The position numbers and the translations under genes were made by a program. Shown one piece after another: positions 43,643-51,988 of a stretch of DNA of 64,000 nucleotides. This DNA is from Mycobacterium sp. ELW1. GTDB taxonomy: Bacteria > Actinomycetota > Actinomycetes > Mycobacteriales > Mycobacteriaceae. Within the stretch, counting starts at the first letter, position 1. Each line of letters begins with the position of its first letter. Location of the stretch: positions 62,001-126,000 of the forward strand of contig NZ_CP032156.1 of NCBI RefSeq assembly GCF_008329905.1, in the 5' to 3' direction. The notes below the pieces were generated by a model, which was not told the origin of the DNA, ran no database searches, and saw nothing but the letters and a program-made list of their open reading frames with translations.

Positions 43643-44614
43643 TTAGTTGCCGACTCCCGAGGAGCGGGACGGATCGGGCACCCACCATCCGGGCATGTAT
43701 TCCACGTAGCCCCACGGGGCCAGCTGGTCGGGCCCCACCTGGATGACGTCGCGGACGTCGATGGGCTGCTGCGGTGGCGGCCACGGTGAGGACACCCAGT
43801 TCCCGTCCGGGTGGGGAACGCCGATGCCGGGAGCTATCTCCTGATAGCCCCAGGGGTACAGCGCGTCAGATTCCGGATCGATCACCCGAACATCGCCGAT
43901 CTCCAGGGGATACTGCGCCGGTGGCGGCGGGGGTACTGCAAAGCCCGGATTGTCCGGCGCCGGGTACCACAGATTCGGCCCGACCTGCACGCTGTTGGCG
44001 GGGGCCAGCTCCCCCTCTGGCACGTAGACGATCTTGGTGACATCGAGCCAGTACCGCGGATCCTTGCCGTGCGGCGGTTCTTCACCCGGGTTGTCGGTCG
44101 GCAGGTCGTCGGCCGGCGCCTGAGGCATCCCGCCGCTGCCGTAGCTCAGTGAACGCACTTGCCCGGCGGCCTGGCTGGCTTGCTGCTGGGTCGAGGCCGT
44201 GACGGACTGCGCTTGGGCAACTTGAGCGCGCAGCGCCTTAAGCACCATCATTTCCTCGGCCGGCGTGCGTGCCGCCGCGGCGGCTTCGGCGATCGAGCGC
44301 GTTCGGGCCACGATCGTGTCCATTTGGCGCGCGCCGCCCTGGGTGATCTGTGCCGCGCTGCTCAGCTGTGATTCCAAGGCGGTGTCCGTGCGGCCGGCAG
44401 TGCTCAGCTCGCGGTTCTGCTTTTCCACCACCGTCGCGTGGCGATCGACCAGCTGCCCAGACAATCCCGACATCTGCTGGCCGGCGCTCATGGCAGAATC
44501 GGCAGCCGACTGCAATGGCGCTCCCGCCGCGCTGACCGGCCCCGCAGAACCGAACAGCGAGCGGGCACGTTCGACCACCGCGAGCGCCTGGGCCGCCTCA
44601 AGCTGAATGGACAC
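43643..44614 (-). CDS. DUF4226-type protein, probable ESX-linked
   Basis: The protein is 323 aa. The N-terminal ~150 residues are helical, Ala/Gln-rich and WXG100-like in character ('SAADSAMSAGQQMSGLSGQL'). The C-terminal half has three Trp/Pro/Tyr-rich repeats that share 'WYPAPDNPGFAVPPPPP', 'LYPWGYQEIAPGIGVPHPDG' and 'LAPWGYVEYMPGWWVPDPSR'. The layout matches mycobacterial DUF4226 proteins found with type VII secretion genes. It is divergent from the kinase gene at 44743, with 128 bp between. No ESX core genes are in the window. Confidence 0.65.
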   Translation of the reverse strand: MSIQLEAAQALAVVERARSLFGSAGPVSAAGAPLQSAADSAMSAGQQMSGLSGQLVDRHATVVEKQNRELSTAGRTDTALESQLSSAAQITQGGARQMDTIVARTRSIAEAAAAARTPAEEMMVLKALRAQVAQAQSVTASTQQQASQAAGQVRSLSYGSGGMPQAPADDLPTDNPGEEPPHGKDPRYWLDVTKIVYVPEGELAPANSVQVGPNLWYPAPDNPGFAVPPPPPAQYPLEIGDVRVIDPESDALYPWGYQEIAPGIGVPHPDGNWVSSPWPPPQQPIDVRDVIQVGPDQLAPWGYVEYMPGWWVPDPSRSSGVGN

Positions 44615-44742
44615 GTCTTCGATTATCGGTCATGTGAGGGCGGGATGAACATCAATCTTCGACCAGTGGCGACACCTGCGACCATTGCCGGCTCCCGCGA
44701 GGCTCTATCCCTACACTCCCAAACCATCGAACAGTTACGCCC

Positions 44743-46371
44743 ATGACTGCGGCCGATCGCGGCGCAGCCGCCGACCAGCCTCCCGAAGACACCCCCAGGA
44801 CAACGCCCGACCGCTCGACGTCATCACCGCCAACTCACATCGCGAGCTACCGCGTCGAGCGTGTCCTGGCCAACGGCGGGATGGGTGCGGTGTACCTCGT
44901 GCAGAGTCCGACCCTGCCCCGCCGCGAAGCCCTCAAGCTGCTACGGGCAGACCTGGCACACGACGCCCACATACGTACTCGGTTCCTCCACGAAGCCGAC
45001 ATCACAGCCGAACTCGAACATCCCAACATCGTGCGCCTGTTTAACCGCGGTGAGACCGACACAGGCCAGCTCTGGATCACTATGGAGTACATCCAGGGAA
45101 CCAACGCCGAAATGGCGCTGCACGACGGGACAATGACGCCGGCGCGCGCACTGCACATCATCACCGAAGTGGCCCGGGCCCTGGACTACGCCCATTCCCG
45201 CGGCGTCGTTCACCAGGACATCAAGCCGTCGAACTTTCTGCTCGGTCAGACACAACCCGGTGGGCCCGAACGCGTCGTGCTCAGCGACTTCGGCGCGGCA
45301 CTGACTTCACAAAACACCGAGCTGGCCGCGGGCGGCCCCATGACCGCCACCCTGGCCTACAGCGCGCCCGAAGTCATCACCGGTGAACCCCTTGACGGAC
45401 GTGCCGACGTCTACTCCCTGGGGTGCACCCTGTTTCGACTGCTGTCCGGGGTACACCCCTACAACGCCGCCCAAGGGGTCCCTGCCACCGTGAAAGCCCA
45501 CCTCGACGTCGCCCCGCCCCGACTGTCCGATCGGCTGTCGTGGGCTTCCCCTCAGCTCGACACCGTCATCGCCAAAGCACTGGCCAAACGCCCCGCTGAT
45601 CGTTACCGCACCGCAGGGGCCTTCGCTGCCGCCGCAGTCGATGCCGTCAAACCCGGAAGCCGTGGCTCCTCGCCCATCCAGGCGCGCACGTCACTCACCC
45701 GCCGGGTTGAATCGCCACCCCCAACAAGGCACACAGAGCGCGACGACAACGGCAGCGCAGCTGATTTCATCAACCTTCTCCCCCACACCCGGCCGGTCGG
45801 CTCGCAGCGACGCAGACTGGTCGTGGCCAGCGCGCTCGCCGCGGTCCTCGCGCTCCTCGCGGCGGTATGGGTCGTCGGCAGCAGCTCCAACTCCCCGCTC
45901 AGCGTCACGCCCACGACGACACCTACCGAAGTCAGCGCCCCGCCCGGCGAGGCGTTAGACCGGCTCAGGCGAATGCTGCCGGCCGGTTACAACCCGGGAA
46001 CCTGCAAACCACAATCGTCCACCGCGGCCGCCGGCGTGATCACCTGCGGAAGAAACTCCGACCCCGGCGGGCCCGGCACCGCCACGTATACCCTCACCAG
46101 CTCCCCCGAGGCGCTGCGCGCCGCGCTAAATCAGGTGATCCAGACGACGACGGTCGTGATTTGCCCAGGCAACATCCAATCTCCCGGGCCCTGGCGGCGC
46201 AATGACAGCCCCACCATCACCCGTGGAACCGTGTTGTGCGGCCTGCACAACGGACGCCCCCGTGTCGTCTGGACCAACGAAGCCGAGCACCTCCTGGCCG
46301 ACGTGCAATCACGCTCCCCCACCGACCCTCCGCTCGACCAGCTCTATGCCTGGTGGGGGTCGCACTCCTGA
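44743..46371 (+). CDS. PknB-type transmembrane Ser/Thr protein kinase with HQD catalytic loop
   Basis: The protein is 542 aa. The kinase domain is about residues 35-300: Gly-loop 'LANGGMGAVYLV', Lys65 in 'EALKLL', helix-C Glu in 'FLHEADITAELEH', catalytic loop 'VVHQDIKPSNFLL' (H157-Q158-D159) and 'LSDFGAAL'. The usual HRD Arg is Gln, so it is a non-RD kinase and may not need activation-loop phosphorylation. One membrane helix ('LVVASALAAVLALLAAVWVV', ~365-385) leads to an outer domain of ~150 aa with four Cys, which could form disulfides. It is divergent from the DUF4226 gene, suggesting a functional link to secretion. Confidence 0.88.
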   Translation: MTAADRGAAADQPPEDTPRTTPDRSTSSPPTHIASYRVERVLANGGMGAVYLVQSPTLPRREALKLLRADLAHDAHIRTRFLHEADITAELEHPNIVRLFNRGETDTGQLWITMEYIQGTNAEMALHDGTMTPARALHIITEVARALDYAHSRGVVHQDIKPSNFLLGQTQPGGPERVVLSDFGAALTSQNTELAAGGPMTATLAYSAPEVITGEPLDGRADVYSLGCTLFRLLSGVHPYNAAQGVPATVKAHLDVAPPRLSDRLSWASPQLDTVIAKALAKRPADRYRTAGAFAAAAVDAVKPGSRGSSPIQARTSLTRRVESPPPTRHTERDDNGSAADFINLLPHTRPVGSQRRRLVVASALAAVLALLAAVWVVGSSSNSPLSVTPTTTPTEVSAPPGEALDRLRRMLPAGYNPGTCKPQSSTAAAGVITCGRNSDPGGPGTATYTLTSSPEALRAALNQVIQTTTVVICPGNIQSPGPWRRNDSPTITRGTVLCGLHNGRPRVVWTNEAEHLLADVQSRSPTDPPLDQLYAWWGSHS

Positions 46372-46417
46372 AGCGGGCAACGCCTGCGGCGGCCCCACGG
46401 CGGCAGCGTTGCTCACG

Positions 46418-46714
46418 TCAGTCGAGGTGGCGGTCGACGTCCATCCGTTGGTGCAGTATCCGAACCACGTCGATGACGTCGGAGCCGGCAAGGCGGTAGT
46501 ACAGCGTGTGCGAACCCACCGCATGCCTTCGGTAGCCGGCCCGCACCTCATCGCAGGCCCGACCGATCATCGGATTCTGCACCACTCGTTGGATCGCGCG
46601 CTCGATCTCCCGAACGTACTTCTCTGCCTGATCATCACCCCAACGCTCGCAGGTGTAGTCCCAGATCTGTTCCAGGTCCAGCTGGGCCGCGGGCGACAGA
46701 ACATGCCGGCTCAC
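46418..46714 (-). CDS. parE: ParE/RelE-type toxin
   Basis: The protein is 98 aa. 'LSPAAQLDLEQIWDYTCERW' and 'AGYRRHAVGSHTLYYRLAGS' with 'VVRILHQRMDVDRHLD' give the full ParE pattern, including the conserved ending 'I-HQRMD'. ParE toxins poison DNA gyrase. The start overlaps the antitoxin stop by ATGA, in the usual antitoxin-first order. Confidence 0.88.
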   Translation of the reverse strand: MSRHVLSPAAQLDLEQIWDYTCERWGDDQAEKYVREIERAIQRVVQNPMIGRACDEVRAGYRRHAVGSHTLYYRLAGSDVIDVVRILHQRMDVDRHLD

Positions 46715-46962
46715 TGTGAGGGAGGGTCCTCGGTCCGCTTGCGTGCAACGAACTCATCGAAATCAAAAGGCGTTGACTCCCCACTGCGTTCACCGTCGAC
46801 GAGCGCCTGGCGCAGCGCGCGCAACCGCGTTTCGCGATCTTCGAGCAGCCGCAGAGCGGTGCGCACAACGTCGCTGGCCGACCGATAGCGGCCCGAGGTG
46901 ACTTCTTGCTCGATAAACGCGCTGTAGTGCTCATCGAGGCTGAACGAGGTGTTCTTACCCAC
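46711..46962 (-). CDS. parD: ParD-type antitoxin
   Basis: The protein is 83 aa. The N-terminal ribbon-helix-helix DNA-binding domain ('NTSFSLDEHYSAFIEQEV', 'GRYRSASDVVRTALRLLEDR') is followed by a disordered toxin-binding tail. GTG start at 46962. A palindrome 10 bp upstream is the likely autoregulatory site. It overlaps the toxin gene by 4 nt. Confidence 0.9.
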   Translation of the reverse strand: MGKNTSFSLDEHYSAFIEQEVTSGRYRSASDVVRTALRLLEDRETRLRALRQALVDGERSGESTPFDFDEFVARKRTEDPPSQ

Positions 46963-46972
46963 GACAACATGT

Positions 46973-46987
46973 TACCAATTCTTGGTA
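46973..46987. promoter_or_regulatory. Palindrome upstream of parD, candidate operator
   Basis: TACCAA and TTGGTA flank TTC, 10 bp before the antitoxin start. The position and symmetry suit a ParD ribbon-helix-helix dimer. The rest of 46988-47440 holds no supported gene. Confidence 0.55.
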
Positions 46988-47441
46988 GCGAGTGGGACGG
47001 CGGCGGCGGAGGTGTAGGCTCCCAGCTGCCATGACATCTGGCCCGCCGCTCCCTGGCTGTTTCGCACGTTGTCTCACGCTGGTGGCCGTTGGGTTGTCTC
47101 ACGCAGCGGTTCATTTCCTGCGGCAATACGTTTCGATCAGCCGACGAAGCATCGCGTGACACCATCTGCACCACGCATAGCAAGCTCGCCGCGCGCACTC
47201 GATCGGCTGCCGGGATCGATCAAAATCAGGTCAGGCGTTGATAGTGTTTGGCTGGGTATGGCGGGTTACAGAGCTGCTGCAGACGTGGACCTTGACCTTC
47301 CCCAGCTAGTCGCGGCCCGAATCCTGCACACAAGCGTCTAGCAAATCAGTCGGGGGGCTGCTCGCGCTTACTCTCGACACTGGTCTCAGCGCCTTGGTTC
47401 ACACGAAGACGATTCTGTCATTCCGCAACAGTAAACGGGGA

Positions 47442-47459
47442 CGCGATTTTATAATCGCG
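47442..47459 (+). promoter_or_regulatory. Palindrome containing a TATAAT box next to the start codon
   Basis: CGCGATTTTATAATCGCG is a perfect 7-bp inverted repeat around TTAT. It embeds a consensus -10 box TATAAT (47450-47455). The ATG at 47463 follows 7 nt after the box, with no Shine-Dalgarno sequence, as for a leaderless transcript. A repressor bound here would block the promoter directly. Confidence 0.6.
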
Positions 47460-47462
47460 ACT

Positions 47463-48398
47463 ATGAGGGGTTGGGAAGTGGCGCTGATCATAGTGGCGGG
47501 CGCCGTCCTTTTAATGGTGTTCTTGGGACCACCGCTTCGTAGGTGGATTATTCGATTACCCGAAATCATCGCATCACCTGTCCTCGCGGTCGCGACGGGC
47601 GCGATCGTCAATGTATGGACAAATGTAACCAATTCCTTCAACGACGGAGTGCCAATAGCCCGCGCAATCCAGGACCAATTGCTGCTCGGCGTTCCAGCGG
47701 TCAGCCTATTCTCACTTGCGCTTTTTAATACTATCGTTCGGGCACGGCAAAAGAAGAGTACCGAACAAGGATTGAAAGAGGCACACGACCAGGCAGTTCA
47801 GCAACTGCAGGGGGAACACCAGCGGGAGTTACAAGAAGTCCGCAGAGTCAATCGGCAAGAGTGGCAGCAGTTCATCGGAGAAGACTTTGAAAACCTCCTG
47901 TTTGCGGTTGGAACTACGCTCTCACAGTCAGACCCTTCGAAACGGGATCGATGGATCGAGCGTACGCAAACCATCGCGGTATGGGCAGCTTCGCAATTTG
48001 TAGGGAGGCTCCAGACGCGGGTGCGGGCATGCCTGTACCGTCACGACGAAACACAGAAGACACTCTCACCCATGCACGGCCTCTACTCGGGAGGTCGTCC
48101 ATGCAGACGGCACTTTGATGAACACCACCCGACCTATCGGAGCATCGTCAACGACGGCGAGCCCGTTGTAAGGCTGGAAATTCCCGAGGAAGAGGTTGAA
48201 CGCGACAACCTCAGTTACAGGGGCTTCATCTCGCATCCAATCCGGGTTCAGGGGCAGGACAGGGTCTTCGGCGCGCTGATGGTCGACTCGGCAAACCCGG
48301 GCGACCTGGACGACATGGTTGACTTGGGGAAGGTCGCGGTCCTCGCCGCCCTTCTTTCAGCAACTTTCTTCGCGCGGAACAACCCCGGTGCTCTCTGA
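47463..48398 (+). CDS. Membrane coiled-coil protein with C-terminal GAF-like domain
   Basis: The protein is 311 aa. Two membrane segments are seen ('VALIIVAGAVLLMVFLGPPL' and the 'LLLGVPAVSLFSLALFNTIV' region). A charged coiled coil follows ('KEAHDQAVQQLQGEHQRELQ'), then a domain whose end 'GFISHPIRVQGQDRVFGALM' and 'VDLGKVAVLAALLSATFFAR' is GAF-like. The order suggests a membrane-anchored sensor or effector with its ligand domain in the cytoplasm. Its base composition is more A/T-rich than its neighbours, which suggests transfer. A 48-aa gene follows closely. I do not recognise the family; the layout recalls effector proteins of phage-defence islands, which is inference only. Confidence 0.65.
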   Translation: MRGWEVALIIVAGAVLLMVFLGPPLRRWIIRLPEIIASPVLAVATGAIVNVWTNVTNSFNDGVPIARAIQDQLLLGVPAVSLFSLALFNTIVRARQKKSTEQGLKEAHDQAVQQLQGEHQRELQEVRRVNRQEWQQFIGEDFENLLFAVGTTLSQSDPSKRDRWIERTQTIAVWAASQFVGRLQTRVRACLYRHDETQKTLSPMHGLYSGGRPCRRHFDEHHPTYRSIVNDGEPVVRLEIPEEEVERDNLSYRGFISHPIRVQGQDRVFGALMVDSANPGDLDDMVDLGKVAVLAALLSATFFARNNPGAL

Positions 48399-48472
48399 GA
48401 CGCGCGGACGGACGGTAGAATTGAACCGCACAAAGCGACGCTACGCTTCGTGTTGAGCGAAAGGACGGATGT

Positions 48473-48619
48473 ATGGGGCACAAGGATGACGAGGTCAACC
48501 TGCTGCTGGAAGACCCCAAGAAGTACATCGAAAAGCGTGAGCGCGAGTTGGCGCGCATTGGCTACGTCCGGCCATCGCCCGATGCTGTACGGCGGCCCGG
48601 TGATTCACGTTCTTCCTAG
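48473..48619 (+). CDS. 48-aa charged partner of the GAF membrane protein
   Basis: ATG 48473 has AAGGA 7 nt upstream. The 48-aa product is highly charged ('HKDDEVNLLLEDPKKYIEKR') and predicted helical, ending in a loose 'RRPGDSRSS'. It begins 74 bp after the membrane protein on the same strand and is probably co-transcribed with it. It is short for standard gene finders but has a good ribosome site. The function is unknown; a regulatory or antitoxin-like partner is possible. Confidence 0.5.
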   Translation: MGHKDDEVNLLLEDPKKYIEKRERELARIGYVRPSPDAVRRPGDSRSS

Positions 48620-48942
48620 CATCGACAACCTGCAGGAATTATCTAGCGCGAAAGCGCATGGCGCTGGGCCGAAATTCATCGATATGAAAAAACGGCGATT
48701 GCTACCCGCCTAAGATCTGCTGTTATTGCGCCCGTAAGTAGCTGGGCTCACGGTGTCGTCGGGGAACACCCGCACCGTCCGCACATCCGATCCCGGACGC
48801 AGCCACGCCGGCCAGGAATCATCGCGAGGAATGCTGTGCCCCCGTTTGAGAAAATGATGCGCCACGGCCCGAAGAATTGCATCTCTCGGCGACGTGGCAC
48901 GACGAACGACAGTGGTGGCGTGGAGGATGCGATGCGAGCGCG
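48620..48942 (-). other. Stretch with a possible start-less coding remnant
   Basis: On the - strand a frame ending TAG at 48710-48712 reads through 'SPRDAILRAVAHHFLKRGHS' and 'DSWPAWLRPGSDVRTVRVFP' with protein-like composition. It continues rightward into the end of the gene at 48943, but no in-frame start is visible. It may be a truncated gene or the frameshifted tail of that neighbour. Nothing else is supported here. Confidence 0.35.
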
Positions 48943-49923
48943 CTAGCGGCTCTTCCGAAGCACGCGCACTTTTTCCTTTTTGATCAACGGAGCGCCCTTG
49001 GGTCCCTTGACGTAGTCGGTGATGTATTTGGGTTTGCGCTGACTGTTATTCGGGCCGCAGGGCTGCTGGCGCCAGTGCCCCTCCACCGGCCAGCGATGGC
49101 TGTACGTGCGCCCCGAATCGCCGGCCTGCTGGTCGGTGCCGCGGTCGCTGGCCCGGGCGCGCAGTTCGACGATCGTCACCGTGGACGGCTCGCGCACCGA
49201 GGGCGGGTCGGCGGTGTCATCGCCATCGCGATCGCGACGGCCAGCGGCCGCTCCCCCGGGCCCCAGTGTGTGGGTCTCGGCGACATTGGCTTGCGCCATC
49301 AGCAGCCACGCCACCCCGAGCGCACTGACAAACGGGTGCTGATCCTCAGAGCCGTTGGCCTCCTCGGTACGCCGGCGCTGCGGGTGAACCACGATGGTGT
49401 GGGCTGCCCACAGCGGAGTCGAGACCTGGAAAGGCTTGATGAGCTCCTGATGCTTGGTGAACCTGCTGGCCGGCGTCACCTGTAAGGCTCCGTCAGGGCG
49501 CAGCCACCACCACACCGCATCCCACGGAATGTCCACCGTGGAAGTCTGTTTGGGGCCGTAGGGCACCTCGCCGGCGGGCTTGGCCCAACACAGCAAGCCG
49601 TTGGGCGCGGGGAACGCCAACGCGGGCGTCCACTCTGGCAGGGAGAGCGCGGCATTGCGGACGACGTCGACCATATCCCTTGACACCCAATACAACTGGG
49701 CATCGCGCAAGGCATGCGCTTCGGCTTCCATGACCGCGATCGCCGAGGCCAGTTTGTCCTGCAGTCGCTGCATCCGACGGTCGCCGACCCCGATGCCATC
49801 GGAAGTCAGTGCCTCCGAGTGGCGCGTTATCGTCAGATCCAAGGCGTTGCACCAGTGCCGGCGAATATCGGGGACGCTGGGAGCGGCCCACGGTGCCGAC
49901 CTGCGAGAGCGGCTCACCGGCAA
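48943..49923 (-). CDS. Hypothetical protein, plasmid/phage-type
   Basis: The protein is 326 aa with a TTG start at 49923 (GTG 49917 possible), directly after the stop of the split gene at 49927. The N-terminal half is globular ('LPEWTPALAFPAPNGLLCWA', 'VDIPWDAVWWWLRPDGALQV'). The C-terminal third is polar and basic, ending 'KYITDYVKGPKGAPLIKKEK'. That ending recalls many mycobacterial plasmid and phage proteins with a basic 'YVxGP..P' tail. No function is assigned. It was probably the second gene of an operon with the IS-split gene. Confidence 0.55.
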   Translation of the reverse strand: MPVSRSRRSAPWAAPSVPDIRRHWCNALDLTITRHSEALTSDGIGVGDRRMQRLQDKLASAIAVMEAEAHALRDAQLYWVSRDMVDVVRNAALSLPEWTPALAFPAPNGLLCWAKPAGEVPYGPKQTSTVDIPWDAVWWWLRPDGALQVTPASRFTKHQELIKPFQVSTPLWAAHTIVVHPQRRRTEEANGSEDQHPFVSALGVAWLLMAQANVAETHTLGPGGAAAGRRDRDGDDTADPPSVREPSTVTIVELRARASDRGTDQQAGDSGRTYSHRWPVEGHWRQQPCGPNNSQRKPKYITDYVKGPKGAPLIKKEKVRVLRKSR

Positions 49924-50171
49924 CCGCTAACTGACCGCATCAGCGAACTCCATGATCACCGCAGCTTGCTCCTCGAGCAGCGAAGCGAACTTCGGCGCCG
50001 ACAGTAGTGTCGCCGACGCCGCCAAATCATCGGCCACCTTGCGCAAGTCCGTGGCGGCCGCGCGCAGCTCGGCCAGCTGAACATCGCTGCTCACCGGGGT
50101 CGGCGTGACATACGTCAGCACCGCCCGCAGCTCGGGGAACCGGATCGCTTCACAGCCGTGGCGCTCGTGGA

Positions 50172-51149
50172 CTAGCTGTTCTTCACGGGCAGGTTGTGAA
50201 CGCGTAGGCGGTCGATCGGTGTCTTGCTCTTGATGCCGGTGTGGGGTCTGTGGTGATTGTAGTAATGCAGCCAGCTCTGGTAGGTCGCTGCGCGGGCTTC
50301 ATCGGATAAGTAGGTGTCGGCGTAGGCCCATTCCTGGTTGAGGGTGCGGTTGAATCGCTCTACCTTCCCGTTGGTTTGCGGCCGGTAGGGGCGGGTCTTC
50401 TTATGGGCGATGTCGGCACCTAAGGTCTGAGCGAAAAGCTTTGACCGGTAACACGATCCGTTATCCGTGAGGACCCGTTTGACCACGATGTCATGCTCAC
50501 CGAAAAAGGCCTTGGCGCGCTCCCAGAACGCTGATGCGGTCTCCTTGCGTTCATCGGCGAGGATCTCGGAGTAGGCCAGCCGGGAGTGATCGTCGACGGC
50601 GTGGTGCAGATAGGCGTACCCGCGGCCGCGCTTTTTGTTGTGGCGATTGCCGACCGTACGACCCAGCATGCGATGCCCGCCCCCGTCGGGGATACGACCG
50701 AGCTTCTTGATGTCGAGATGGACCAAATCTCCGGGCGCCGGGTGCTCGTAGCGGCGCGTCTTGGGCTGGCGCACCGGCAGACCGCTGGCCTGGTCCAGAT
50801 CACGCAGCAGCGGCATCCGGTAGCGGCGCAGCACCGCCTCGACAGTCGAGCGTGGCAGTCGTAGGTGAGCGGCGATACGGTGCGGGCCCCAACGGCGCGT
50901 GAAGCGCACCTTGATGATCCGGCGTTCCCGACGCTGGGCCAGCTGTCGCGGGCTGCGATGCGGCCGACTGGACTGGTCGTTCATCGCGTCCTGGCCGCCG
51001 GCGCGGTAACGGTCGGCCCACTTTTTGGCCGTGGCGCTCGAGCACTGGAAGCGTTCGGCGGCCCGGGCATAAGTCCATCCGTCATCGACGACACAGCGAG
51101 CCAGCCGCAACCGGCCCTTCGGAGTCAAACAAGCATTAGCGTGGACCAT
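50172..51149 (-). CDS. IS481-family DDE transposase
   Basis: The protein is 325 aa. The N-terminal HTH is 'DGWTYARAAERFQCSSATAK'. The DDE catalytic core has Asp in 'LVHLDIKKLG', Asp in 'VLTDNGSCYRS' and Glu in 'NGKVERFNRTL', with the family's 'HYYNHHRPHTGI' near the end. The TAG stop (50172-50174) lies outside the element, inside the target duplication, as is known for IS481 insertions into CTAG. The gene is intact. Confidence 0.93.
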   Translation of the reverse strand: MVHANACLTPKGRLRLARCVVDDGWTYARAAERFQCSSATAKKWADRYRAGGQDAMNDQSSRPHRSPRQLAQRRERRIIKVRFTRRWGPHRIAAHLRLPRSTVEAVLRRYRMPLLRDLDQASGLPVRQPKTRRYEHPAPGDLVHLDIKKLGRIPDGGGHRMLGRTVGNRHNKKRGRGYAYLHHAVDDHSRLAYSEILADERKETASAFWERAKAFFGEHDIVVKRVLTDNGSCYRSKLFAQTLGADIAHKKTRPYRPQTNGKVERFNRTLNQEWAYADTYLSDEARAATYQSWLHYYNHHRPHTGIKSKTPIDRLRVHNLPVKNS

Positions 51150-51253
51150 GAGGACCTCTCGGTAATCGATGTGCGTGTGGTAACCACACCGATACCGGAG
51201 GTCCTCACCTATTCGCGCTCACCACGCCGTTCACAACCTGTCAAAGAGCTACA
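50177..51253 (-). mobile_element. IS481-family insertion sequence, 1077 bp, 6-bp target duplication
   Basis: The ends are related inverted repeats beginning TGT and sharing CAGGTTGTGAACG (left end from 50177, right end to 51253). They are flanked by direct repeats ACTAGC at 50171-50176 and 51254-51259. The target fits the NCTAGN preference known for IS481. It carries one transposase gene on the - strand. It looks intact and recently inserted. Confidence 0.9.
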
Positions 51254-51489
51254 ACTAGCCGGGCCAAGGTTCGCTCGGTCTGGGCCCAACTGCGCATCTC
51301 GGATTCGAGCTGGGCGGCGAGCACATGCAGCGCGGCGGGGGTGATGAACGCGATCGTGCGCTCGCGATGGCTGCCATAGGTCCGGACGGTTTCAGCGATG
51401 TCGCGGACGTCGGTAATCAGCTTCGCGAGGTGAGCCACATCGACTCGGACGTTGTAACCAGCCATAGCAGCGATCTTAAGGTCGGCCAT

Positions 51490-51788
51490 CAACGCCCAGC
51501 TGCACCGATTTCCATCTCGCAAGTTCGCAACGCCCGACACCCAGGCTGAGGCGCTGGCACAACCAGTGCCGATCCGTGCCGTGCCCCACAACGCAGGCAC
51601 CTCACCACCCTCGCGGCCCGCCGCTGTTTGGGGCTTGCCTTCTGGCCCTCCGATTGTGGCCGGCGGAACGCTGCGCGCAAGGCCACGGCGTCGCTGCGCT
51701 CCGGCCCGCCCGGACCTTGCACTCCACGTCCCTATACCGGCCCGAATCTCCAGTGCCAGAAGGCAAAAAGAACGGGCGGGAGTGAGCC
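51490..51788. other. Intergenic region, no gene seen
   Basis: This stretch separates the IS-split gene (leftward) from the PP-loop remnant (rightward). Both probably have promoters here. No convincing frame or repeat was found. Confidence 0.35.
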
Positions 51789-51930
51789 ATGACCACGCAG
51801 CAGCACCACCAGCAGGGCAGCCTCTTTAACAACACCCATGCGCATCACCCCCGGCACGTGCTGTCCTACGGTCTGGGATTAGACAGCACGGTTATGGTGA
51901 CACTTCACTGCTGTCGCAGAGGTCCCTAGC
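51789..51930 (+). pseudogene. Truncated PP-loop (PAPS-reductase-like) gene
   Basis: ATG 51789 starts 'MTTQQHHQQGSLFNN' and soon reads 'HVLSYGLGLDSTVMV'. The 'SYGLGLDST' piece resembles the PP-loop of adenine-nucleotide alpha-hydrolases found in mycobacterial plasmid and phage proteins. The frame then ends at TAG after 46 codons, about where the Tn554-like element must begin. The gene therefore seems cut by that insertion. The missing 3' part was not found in the last 370 bases of the window. Confidence 0.5.
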
Positions 51931-51988
51931 CAACGCCAGCTTCGCTGTGTTTGGCGTGTTCAGATCCCGGAGGATCTCAACCTTGCTC

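Larger units (their letters stand above)
49927..51489 (-). pseudogene. Small helical protein gene split by an IS481-family element
   Basis: The 5' part (from about 51489, or ATG 51465, to 51254) encodes up to 'MRSWAQTERTLARL'. The 3' part (50170-49927) encodes 'VHERHGCEAIRFPELRAVLT' through 'LEEQAAVIMEFADAVS'. Removing 50177-51253 and one copy of ACTAGC joins them in frame as 'TLARLVHERHGCEAIR'. The restored product is about 150-160 aa and helical, with no recognised family. The insertion is very recent, since both parts are otherwise intact. ATG at 50121 could still express the C-terminal 64 residues. Confidence 0.75.

Noticed and set aside
47069..47341. 90-codon frame between parD and the membrane gene
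   Set aside because: No ribosome site, no motif and shadow-like composition; treated as intergenic.
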